From B1 sp964443415 (lineage in GTDB: Bacteria > Bacteroidota > Bacteroidia > UKL13-3), in the NCBI GenBank assembly GCA_964443415.1, contig CAYUDC010000068.1, forward strand, positions 1 through 13,815: a stretch of 13,815 nucleotides of DNA. Direction: 5' to 3'. How positions within the stretch are numbered: the stretch's first letter is position 1; the number at the start of each line of letters is the position of its first letter. Both the position numbers and the translations under genes were made by a program. The notes under the pieces were generated by a model. That model was given only the letters and a program-made list of their open reading frames with translations, was not told the origin of the DNA and ran no database searches. Shown piece after piece: positions 7,078-13,815 of this stretch.

Positions 7078-8472
7078 ATGAAATACGATGTAACGGTTAT
7101 TGGTTCGGGTCCTGGTGGTTATGTTGCTGCCATTCGCTGTGCTCAGTTAGGTTTTAAAACGGCCCTCATAGAAAAGTACAATACCCTTGGTGGTACTTGC
7201 CTAAACGTTGGTTGCATTCCGTCTAAAGCCCTACTCGATAGCTCTGAACATTACCACAACGCTGCCCATAACTTTAAAACACATGGTATTGATGTAAAGG
7301 ATTTACAAATTAACCTTGGTCAAATGATCGAACGCAAAAACGGTGTGGTAAAACAAACCTGCGAAGGCATCGATTATTTGATGAAGAAAAACAAGATAGA
7401 TGTCTTGAAAGGGGTGGGTTCATTCATCACCAAAAATACCATCAAAGTAAGCGGCGAAACCGAGCAAACCATCGAAACCGATAAGGTGATTATTGCTACA
7501 GGTTCTAAGCCTGCTAGCTTACCTGGAATAGAAATAGACAAAAAACGCATCATCACTTCTACCGAAGCCCTAAACATGACCGAAGTGCCTAAACACCTTA
7601 TCATCATTGGTGGTGGTGTAATTGGCTTAGAATTAGGCTCTGTTTACGCTCGCTTAGGTGCCAAAGTTTCTGTGATAGAATATACCAGCGCCATCATCCC
7701 AACCATGGATGCTACCTTAGGCAAAGAACTACAACGCAGCTTAAGAAAATTAGGCTTCGAATTCTTCTTTAACCACAAGGTAAAATCGGCAAAGGTAAAA
7801 GGCAAAGAAGTTACCGTAATTGCCGATAACGAAAAGGGCGAAGAGGTGAGCTTTGCTGGCGATTATTGCTTGGTAAGCGTAGGTAGAAAAGCGTATACCG
7901 CAGGTTTAAACTTAGAGGCTGTTGGAATTAAAGTAGACGAACGCGGCAGAATAGAAACAGATGCACATTTAGAAACCAACGTAAAAGGCATTTATGCCAT
8001 TGGCGACGTAGTAAAGGGCGCCATGCTTGCGCATAAAGCCGAAGAAGAAGGCGTGTTTGTAGCAGAAGTTATGGCAGGCCAAAAGCCGCATATCAACTAT
8101 AATCTTATCCCTGGAGTAGTTTATACCTGGCCAGAAGTGGCTGGAGTAGGCGCTACCGAAGAAGAGTTAAAGAAAGCCGGAAGAAAATACAAAGCCGGGT
8201 CGTTCCCGATGCGCGCCCTTGGGCGCGCTAGAGCCAGCATGGACATCGATGGTCTGGTAAAAGTATTGGCCGATGCCGAAACCGATGAAGTGCTAGGCGT
8301 GCACATGATTGGCCCACGCGTGGCCGACTTAATTGCCGAAGCTGTTACTGCCATGGAGTTTAGGGCCAGCGCAGAAGACATTGCTAGAATGAGCCATGCG
8401 CACCCAACCTATGCAGAAGCTGTTAAAGAAGCGGCCTTAGCTGCCACTGCCAACAGGGCTTTGCACATTTAA
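7078..8472 (+). CDS. lpdA: Dihydrolipoyl dehydrogenase (E3)
   Basis: A flavoprotein disulfide reductase that reoxidises the dihydrolipoyl groups of the 2-oxoacid dehydrogenase complexes and the glycine cleavage H protein, passing electrons through FAD to NAD+. The FAD-binding motif is VIGSGPGGY (7-15). The redox disulfide is in GGTCLNVGCIPSK (Cys41 and Cys46). The NAD-binding motif is IIGGGVIGLELGSVYARLG (176-194). The second FAD motif is GIYAIGDVV (about 305-313). The dimerisation domain ends with HAHPTYAEAVKEAA, where His442 and Glu447 form the catalytic pair. At 464 residues it is full length. It lies on the same strand as odhB but is separated by four minus-strand genes and has its own promoter element. 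Its stop shares bases with the stop of the convergent secreted-protein gene. Confidence 0.97.
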   Translation: MKYDVTVIGSGPGGYVAAIRCAQLGFKTALIEKYNTLGGTCLNVGCIPSKALLDSSEHYHNAAHNFKTHGIDVKDLQINLGQMIERKNGVVKQTCEGIDYLMKKNKIDVLKGVGSFITKNTIKVSGETEQTIETDKVIIATGSKPASLPGIEIDKKRIITSTEALNMTEVPKHLIIIGGGVIGLELGSVYARLGAKVSVIEYTSAIIPTMDATLGKELQRSLRKLGFEFFFNHKVKSAKVKGKEVTVIADNEKGEEVSFAGDYCLVSVGRKAYTAGLNLEAVGIKVDERGRIETDAHLETNVKGIYAIGDVVKGAMLAHKAEEEGVFVAEVMAGQKPHINYNLIPGVVYTWPEVAGVGATEEELKKAGRKYKAGSFPMRALGRARASMDIDGLVKVLADAETDEVLGVHMIGPRVADLIAEAVTAMEFRASAEDIARMSHAHPTYAEAVKEAALAATANRALHI

Positions 8473-10517
8473 GGTTGCGCGCTTACAAGCAATTTCTTTA
8501 GATAACTTCTTCCTTCGCTTTTTACTTCTAATACATACATACCTGCCGCCAAAGATGGCAATTCCCAAGGCGTTTGGCTTTGGTAAATTGTTTCGGGTTG
8601 AACCAAAGTCCCCTGAAGGTCTCTTAAACTTACCATAGCTTCTGTGAGGCCATGTGGTAGCAGCATCTGTATGCTTGTTTGCGCTGGATTGGGATACACC
8701 AATACAGCTTCTTCACCTAGGATGTCTGCGCTATTTAAAACCCAATTGGGTGCAGAACTGGCGCTTTGCCATACCCAATCATCGGCTTCGTCTTGCACAA
8801 AGGCAATGGCATAAAGGTTGTCAAAATTTTCTACCGAATGCTCGGTTAGCGGGTTGATGATGAGGTTAGGATCGCCACTTGTTGGCAAGCGATAATTGCC
8901 ATTAAAGGTATAGCTACTTTGGTAGTTTACGGCTTGTCCACTCGACAAATCAATAGATGCGCCAAATACGTTGGGCAGCATGGCCTTCACTACTTGGTAG
9001 AATGCTGTTTGCCCATTGCTTCTATCATTTTGGTAAGTTACCCTTTCTACCAAAGCAATGCGTAAAGTCAATAGCTTATTTTTAACTGGCATAATCGGTT
9101 CAACCCGAGCGTTCACAGTAAAACTTTTATCATTGCGTTGAAGGTTAACCTCGAGCTTTACTAAAGCAGTTTGGCCTTGCAAGTTTTCAAAAATGCTTGG
9201 AGTATATGCTATCGCATTTGGAATGGCAGGGCCCCATTGTGTATTGCCATCCACCACTAAAACGGGTGCGTTGTTTAAGCGGTAATCTAAAAATCTTACG
9301 CCTGCAAAAGGCACATAATAGGGGTCGCCAAAATTGGGAAAGTTCATGGGATAATACACCATGTTCCAAGTATTGGGAAAAGCATTAAGGGTGTTTTGCA
9401 ATGTTTGCATTCCCGCCAAACCTTGCGTGGCTGTAGATGAAGAAAACACTTCATGTAAAACCAATTTAGGTATGGTAGATTGAAAGCACAATGCTTCTTT
9501 ACTTAAGGAGTTATCGCTGCTATCTGCATCGGGTACTTGGTTGGGTTGGCTTAATACCAAGGTAAAGGTTTTGTATCCTGTATCTAATCCTTGGCTGTTA
9601 AAGCTTATGGTAAAAGGATAAAAGTGGGCAGGGGCAATGCTCAGTTGATTGAAATTTGTGGTTTGCCAAAGGCTATCGTTCACATACAATTTGGCCGTAA
9701 AAGCAGTGAGCGTATCCAATCCTTTATTAAATGATTCTGCAGAAACAGCATAGATTTTTTGCGGGCTTACATAAGCCGGAAATTGCCATTGGGTGCATTG
9801 AACATTGGCATTGGCCTGTGTGCCTTTTACGCATTTATACCAGCGCACAGAGTCGGCGATATACGATAAATTAGCGCCCCCAAAATTAAGGTTGGGTGAG
9901 CCATTTATTTCCACTACTTCGCTTGGGTTCAACCCTTTTAAACCCACGCTGGCAGTAAAGTTGCCGCTGCCATATAAATGCAAGATATCAATGTCTGAGT
10001 TTGGGTAAAGTCGCACCGCATAATAGGTATATGCGTTAAGGGTGCTGCTGGCTTTGGGTCGAACCAAACGCCATAAAATAATTTGCACCGATTGCCCTAG
10101 GTAGGTTTCTGTCCAGGTTTGCACATCAGATTGAATGACCAAGGTGCCGGTATTAAAACTCTTTAGTGCGGTTTGATCCCAAAAAGCATAAATGGTTTGA
10201 TGGGGGCAGGCGTTGTTAAATAGAGAAACATTGTCTTCGGCAAAAGCTTGTGGCGTGTTTTCAAAAGAAAGCCTACCATCTGCATAAGCCCTAAAGCCAT
10301 TGAAGCTTTGATTGAAAAACTGAAAGCTAAAAGGCAATGGAATATATTCACTATAGCCAAGCGAATTGCTATCGTTAAGGATGCTAAAGCTGCTACTTTT
10401 GTTAAGTGAAATGGATGTGTTTAGTCCTTTAATAGGCAACACATAATAGGATTGCGCCTTTACTTGAACCGTAAAAATAAGGAACCAAAAGCAACAAAAA
10501 AGTCTAAGGCATTTCAT
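8469..10517 (-). CDS. Secreted Omp28-like T9SS cargo protein, copy lacking the CxxC motif
   Basis: This protein of 682 residues is predicted to cross the inner membrane by Sec and the outer membrane by the type IX system. The signal peptide is residues 1-21 (hydrophobic LFCCFWFLIF, cleavage after VKA before QSYY). Residues about 25-220 are a beta-rich domain (LPFSFQFFNQSF, IYAFWD) of a kind common in T9SS cargo. A CARDB-like Ig domain follows (about 245-345), then an Omp28/thioredoxin-like domain (about 350-590, KLVLHEVFSSST, NFPNFGDPYY, LRIALVERVT, NLYAIAFVQDEADDWVWQS). The type A sorting domain is about 603-682 (VYPNPAQTSI, GMYVLEVKSEG). Where its neighbour and paralogue has CPPC, this protein has A363-T-Q-G366, so a thiol redox role is unlikely for this copy. 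A terminator separates it from that upstream gene. The function is unknown; binding or structural roles are possible. Confidence 0.85.
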   Translation of the reverse strand: MKCLRLFCCFWFLIFTVQVKAQSYYVLPIKGLNTSISLNKSSSFSILNDSNSLGYSEYIPLPFSFQFFNQSFNGFRAYADGRLSFENTPQAFAEDNVSLFNNACPHQTIYAFWDQTALKSFNTGTLVIQSDVQTWTETYLGQSVQIILWRLVRPKASSTLNAYTYYAVRLYPNSDIDILHLYGSGNFTASVGLKGLNPSEVVEINGSPNLNFGGANLSYIADSVRWYKCVKGTQANANVQCTQWQFPAYVSPQKIYAVSAESFNKGLDTLTAFTAKLYVNDSLWQTTNFNQLSIAPAHFYPFTISFNSQGLDTGYKTFTLVLSQPNQVPDADSSDNSLSKEALCFQSTIPKLVLHEVFSSSTATQGLAGMQTLQNTLNAFPNTWNMVYYPMNFPNFGDPYYVPFAGVRFLDYRLNNAPVLVVDGNTQWGPAIPNAIAYTPSIFENLQGQTALVKLEVNLQRNDKSFTVNARVEPIMPVKNKLLTLRIALVERVTYQNDRSNGQTAFYQVVKAMLPNVFGASIDLSSGQAVNYQSSYTFNGNYRLPTSGDPNLIINPLTEHSVENFDNLYAIAFVQDEADDWVWQSASSAPNWVLNSADILGEEAVLVYPNPAQTSIQMLLPHGLTEAMVSLRDLQGTLVQPETIYQSQTPWELPSLAAGMYVLEVKSEGRSYLKKLLVSAQP

Positions 10518-10541
10518 GGTTTAAAGATAAGCAAAAGGCAT

Positions 10542-10574
10542 AAAAAAAGCCCCGATGTAGATCGAGGCTTTTTT
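10542..10574 (-). terminator. Strong terminator after the CPPC-containing Omp28-like gene
   Basis: On the minus strand the stem is GCC-mismatch-CGAT, loop CTAC, ATCG-mismatch-GGC, flanked by A and T runs (T10569-10574 and A10542-10548 on the plus strand). It starts about 20 bases after the stop at 10594 and ends in seven T on the minus strand. It is nearly symmetric, so it could act in both directions. Confidence 0.8.
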
Positions 10575-10593
10575 AGAATTGTTTAGGGTTTGT

Positions 10594-12630
10594 TTAGCGA
10601 ACGATGTTTAACTTTTTAGTAGCAGTTTTACCAGCTACAGTTAATTCAACCACATATAAACCATTGCTTAAGTTATCGCAATTGATTTCGCCATTTAAGC
10701 TGTTTACTTCTTGGGTTAACACTTCTTTTCCGTTCATGTCTAAGATACGAACAGTACCATTGCTATGAGTGCCACCAAAAGTAACCGTAAAGTTTCCTTT
10801 AGTAGGGTTAGGATATACATTTAATCCAAGTTCATTGATTTCTGTAACGCTCATTGGTCCAAGTGGAGTAGAGGTTTCGCTTTGCCATACAGTTTTGTCT
10901 GCATCATCTTGTAAGAAAACGATAGCATATAAATTACCAAACTCTTCTACTGAGTTTTCAGTAGCAAGGTTAATGATGTTGGCAGCTTGACCATCAGCTG
11001 GTAAACGGTAGTTTCCAGGGAAGGTAAAGGTTTGAGTGTAAGGAACAGCAGTACCTGCAGCTAAGCTAATGGTAGTACCAGTGGCGTTAGGAAGCATTTT
11101 CTTCATTACTGCGTTAAATTCTGTTTCGCCATTGTTCTTTACATTTCTGCTGGTTACTTTTTCTACGATGGCAATACGTAATTTTAAGTTAGAGTTAGTA
11201 AAACCTTGTACAGGTGTTACGTTACCACTCACCGTAACTGCTTTTCCATTTAAGGTATAGTTAGTTGTGATAGACACCAAAGAAGGAACTGCTTTTTTAG
11301 CATCAAACATCGCTTCTGTATATGAGTTAGCGTTAGCTGAGGCAGCACCCCAATTGTTAGAACCATCGATGGTTAACCATGGAGCAAAATTAGCACCATA
11401 GTAGCTAAAGCGTGATCCAACTTCTGAAGTATAGTAAGGGTCGCCAGTGCCTGGGAAGTTTACTTGGTATTTAATGGTAGTCCAATCGCCCACTTTAAAG
11501 TCTAAAACAGCCTTTAAGTTTTCGTTACCAGGTCTACAAGGAGGGCAAGTAGATGAAGTAAAGATTTCGTGTAATACTTTACGTGGCACAGTAGAGTTAA
11601 CAATGGTAAATGAACCAGATTTACTGTTATTAGTTAAATCTCCATCTACACCTGCGTTAGGGTCTGAAACACTCACTACGATGTTTTTAGCACCAATGTT
11701 TGGAGTGCTGTAAGGTGCATTGTGAGTGAAAGCATAAGTTCCACCGTTAGGTGCAATATTTAAACCACTTAATTGCATGGTAACTTCAGCGCCACCATCA
11801 ACAGCATACTTTAATTTAAATGAGCTTAAGCTGGTTTTTCCGTAGTTGGTAATCAAACCTTTGATGCTTACATTAGAATTTTTAGGAGAGTAAGCAGGGA
11901 TATTGATTGAAGTTAACTCAGGATCATTATCAGGTTGGATACCATATCTAAAGTCATACACCTTATCAGTAGCATTTTCTTGTGAACCTAATTTGTTAGG
12001 GAAATCAGCACTTGGTCCGGCTAAGTTGTAACCAAGAGTACCATCTGCATTTTGGCAACCAATGGTAGCAGATAAACCCGTAACATTTGGTGAGGCATCA
12101 TTGTAAACGATGTCGAAGTTTCCACCTTCAAATAAACGGATAGCGAAATACAAATAGTTTGTACCACCTGCAGCAGTTCCTACCTTACTGGCAGTAAACC
12201 ATTGGATAACATGCACGCGGTTAGGGGCTGTACCATAAGTAAAAGTTCTAGCTTCTGTTTTTACACCACTGCCAGAAATTGCTTTTAACTCAATATCATC
12301 CCAAAAAGCAAAAATGGCATTCTTAGGAGCACTTGCGCTAGGTAAAGCTACGTTAGTGCTATTGCTAGTGGTTTCGTTGGCATCAAAGGTGATATAACCA
12401 TTGTCACTCACTTTGTAAGAAGTAACAGCATTGCCAAAAAAGTTCCATGCAAATGGAATAGTTTGGGCTGTAGATAAAACTTCATTAGATCCTTGAGGTA
12501 CCACTACAGTAGCTGTAGCTAAGCTCGAGTAAGGAGCTAAGGTTCCCGTTTTAGGGAAATGATAATAATTTTGGGCATAAGCAGCGCCAAAACTTAATAG
12601 GGCTGCAATAGCGAGTAATTGTTTTTTCAT
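10594..12630 (-). CDS. Secreted Omp28-like T9SS cargo protein with CPPC thioredoxin-like motif
   Basis: A predicted type IX cargo protein of 678 residues. The signal peptide is residues 1-19 (KKQLLAIAALLSFGAAYA, cleaved before QNYY). A beta-rich N-terminal domain (about 20-230, IPFAWNFFGN, IFAFWDDIELK) is followed by a CARDB-like domain (about 237-343), an Omp28/thioredoxin-like domain (about 350-590) with FTSSTCPPCRPG, Cys362 and Cys365 at the place of a thioredoxin active site (codons at 11536-11547), then a type A sorting domain (about 600-678, LNVYPNPTKGNFTV, LSNGLYVVELTVAG). The CPPC suggests disulfide exchange or oxidation outside the cell, but Omp28 proteins are poorly characterised. 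It is a paralogue of the next gene, with shared blocks such as MLPN, NYRLP and NLYAI. The 105-base leader is A/T-rich, with nine T in a row on the minus strand and TAAATAAA before the ATG. Confidence 0.87.
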   Translation of the reverse strand: MKKQLLAIAALLSFGAAYAQNYYHFPKTGTLAPYSSLATATVVVPQGSNEVLSTAQTIPFAWNFFGNAVTSYKVSDNGYITFDANETTSNSTNVALPSASAPKNAIFAFWDDIELKAISGSGVKTEARTFTYGTAPNRVHVIQWFTASKVGTAAGGTNYLYFAIRLFEGGNFDIVYNDASPNVTGLSATIGCQNADGTLGYNLAGPSADFPNKLGSQENATDKVYDFRYGIQPDNDPELTSINIPAYSPKNSNVSIKGLITNYGKTSLSSFKLKYAVDGGAEVTMQLSGLNIAPNGGTYAFTHNAPYSTPNIGAKNIVVSVSDPNAGVDGDLTNNSKSGSFTIVNSTVPRKVLHEIFTSSTCPPCRPGNENLKAVLDFKVGDWTTIKYQVNFPGTGDPYYTSEVGSRFSYYGANFAPWLTIDGSNNWGAASANANSYTEAMFDAKKAVPSLVSITTNYTLNGKAVTVSGNVTPVQGFTNSNLKLRIAIVEKVTSRNVKNNGETEFNAVMKKMLPNATGTTISLAAGTAVPYTQTFTFPGNYRLPADGQAANIINLATENSVEEFGNLYAIVFLQDDADKTVWQSETSTPLGPMSVTEINELGLNVYPNPTKGNFTVTFGGTHSNGTVRILDMNGKEVLTQEVNSLNGEINCDNLSNGLYVVELTVAGKTATKKLNIVR

Positions 12631-12735
12631 TTTATTTAATTGTGTTGTTTAAGTATATGTTTAGATGATAGTGCAATGTCTTAAAAAAAAACTAATTTCC
12701 AAGCACATTGCTCCATTTTCTAAGGCTTTGTGGGT

Positions 12736-13815
12736 TTATTTATTAATAAATTTAGGATTTATTAAGTTTTCGATGCTGTAGATCTCGTCCCACTTTTCTT
12801 GCGTGATGAGCTTTCTTTCTAATACCACAATCTCGTGCACGCTCTTGCCTGTTTTTAATGCTTCGCCAGCAATGCTTGCGCTAAGCTCATAACCTAACAT
12901 GGGGTTCAGTTGGGTAACAATGCCAATGCTGTTCATCACCATGTCTTTGCAATGTTCTTCGTTGGCAGTGATGCCCACCACACATTTATCAATTAATGAG
13001 ATGATGGCATTGCCCAAGTATTCTAAAGATGTAAACATGCTAAAGGCTATGATGGGTTCCATCACATTCAACTGCAATTGCCCTGCTTCGGCGGCCATGG
13101 TAACGGTTAGGTCTTGGCCAATTACATAATAGCAACTTTGGTTTACCACCTCGGGTATTACAGGGTTTACCTTGCCTGGCATAATAGAACTTCCTGGTTG
13201 TCTGGGTGGTAAATTTATTTCGTTAAAGCCCGTTCTTGGTCCAGAACTTAGCAGCCTTAAATCATTGCAAATCTTAGAAATCTTAACCGCATTTCTTTTT
13301 AGGGTTCCCATAATTTGCACATAAGCTCCCGTGTCGCCGGTGGCTTCAATAAGGTCGGGGGCCAAGCTTACAGGGATGCCGCTTTCTTTGGCTAAGTATT
13401 CCACACATTTTTCGGCATAGCCATCGGGTGCGTTCACCCGTGTGCCAATAGCAGTGGCTCCCATGTTTACTTCTAATACCAATTGCTGTGCTTCTTTTAA
13501 ACGCGCAATGTCTTCGCCAATGGTGGTGGCAAAGGCATTAAATTCTTGGCCCAAAGTCATCGGCACAGCATCTTGCAATTGGGTGCGGCCCATTTTTAAC
13601 ACATGCGCAAACTCCTTGCCCTTGTTCCTAAATGCATTTTCTAAATCTTCCAAGATTTTAATATAGTCTGTCATCTTCATGTACAGCGCTATCCTAAAGG
13701 CCGTAGGATAAGCATCATTGGTAGACTGAGAACAATTTACATGGTTGTTGGGATGCAAGTAATCATACTCACCTTTTTTATATCCCATAAATTCTAACCC
13801 CAAGTTGGCAATCAC
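12736..13815 (-). CDS. aspA: Aspartate ammonia-lyase (C-terminal 359 residues; 5' end outside window)
   Basis: Aspartase reversibly deaminates L-aspartate to fumarate and ammonia; the active sites form between subunits of a homotetramer in the cytoplasm. The part present starts inside the gene: the first codon, GTG, is an internal Val, not a start, and about 110 N-terminal residues are missing compared with E. coli AspA as I remember it. Landmarks by residue in this fragment are GLEFMGYKKGEYDYLHPNNHVN (6-27), QSTNDAYPT (30-38), KMGRTQLQDAVPMTLGQEF (74-92), and the flexible catalytic loop with Ser in GSSIMPGKVNPVIPEVVNQ (208-226). The blocks GEYDYLHPN, SKICNDLRLLSSGPRTG and MAAEAGQLQLNVMEP favour aspartase over fumarase C, although MPGKVNP also occurs in fumarases. 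It probably links amino-acid catabolism to the citrate cycle. The stop is at 12738-12736. Confidence 0.92.
   Translation of the reverse strand: MIANLGLEFMGYKKGEYDYLHPNNHVNCSQSTNDAYPTAFRIALYMKMTDYIKILEDLENAFRNKGKEFAHVLKMGRTQLQDAVPMTLGQEFNAFATTIGEDIARLKEAQQLVLEVNMGATAIGTRVNAPDGYAEKCVEYLAKESGIPVSLAPDLIEATGDTGAYVQIMGTLKRNAVKISKICNDLRLLSSGPRTGFNEINLPPRQPGSSIMPGKVNPVIPEVVNQSCYYVIGQDLTVTMAAEAGQLQLNVMEPIIAFSMFTSLEYLGNAIISLIDKCVVGITANEEHCKDMVMNSIGIVTQLNPMLGYELSASIAGEALKTGKSVHEIVVLERKLITQEKWDEIYSIENLINPKFINK

Noticed and set aside
8654..8857. Plus-strand open frames inside the two Omp28-like genes
   Set aside because: They lie opposite strong, domain-supported genes, have no recognisable motifs, and are the kind of frame expected by chance.
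11368..11379. ATGGTTAACCAT 12-base palindrome, with GGTTAACC also at 9145-9152
   Set aside because: It lies in coding sequence, is close to common codon combinations, and has no further spacing pattern; it is not the GGTTSAACC motif.
12683..12691. Run of nine A (T on the minus strand) after aspA as its terminator
   Set aside because: The only hairpin nearby has a 4-base stem (AGCA/TGCT) about 8 bases before the T run, so I could not support a terminator; it may belong to the leader of the Omp28-like gene.

Overview
The window looks like a scaffold piece from a member of the Bacteroidota, with GC content around 42% where I counted it by hand. Two large secreted proteins end in type IX secretion (T9SS) C-terminal sorting domains. 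Several promoters resemble the Bacteroidota form, TTTG/TTG then about 20 bases then TAnnTTTG, and Shine-Dalgarno sequences are mostly absent. A run of exactly 100 N at 2477-2576 marks a scaffold join, so this is a draft or metagenome-derived assembly. I cannot place it to genus.

Layout, left to right. (1) Positions 1-3209 form an alpha-glucan block. A glycoside hydrolase family 31 (GH31) alpha-glucosidase on the minus strand is cut by the window start. It is divergent from a GT4/GT5-like glycogen-synthase-type glycosyltransferase and a GH57 amylase-type enzyme on the plus strand; the gap lies inside the GH57 gene. (2) odhB (3303-4520) encodes the E2 subunit of 2-oxoglutarate dehydrogenase. 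(3) A four-gene minus-strand segment (6968 to 4537) holds a GNAT-like protein with a GTG start, a translationally coupled 68-residue basic protein, and two family 2 glycosyltransferases. (4) lpdA (7078-8472) encodes E3, dihydrolipoyl dehydrogenase. (5) Two large minus-strand paralogues (8469-10517 and 10594-12630) share the architecture signal peptide, beta-rich region, CARDB-like domain, Omp28/thioredoxin-like domain, T9SS sorting domain. (6) The C-terminal 359 residues of aspartate ammonia-lyase (aspA) run off the right edge.

How the genes fit together. The left block handles intracellular or periplasmic alpha-glucan (glycogen or maltodextrin) synthesis and breakdown. odhB and lpdA supply two of the three activities of the 2-oxoglutarate dehydrogenase complex, but no E1 gene lies beside them, and the minus-strand segment separates them. 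aspA feeds fumarate into the same cycle. The two family 2 glycosyltransferases probably act in surface polysaccharide assembly. The Omp28-type pair is predicted to be exported across the outer membrane.

The most interesting points are the paralogue pair, in which one copy keeps a CPPC active-site motif and the other has ATQG at the same place; the AT-rich GNAT-like plus small-basic-protein pair with a 4-base overlap; and an over-represented near-palindrome, TCGGGTTGAACC. No intergenic stretch exceeds 300 bases. I saw no tRNA, rRNA, CRISPR array or insertion sequence.
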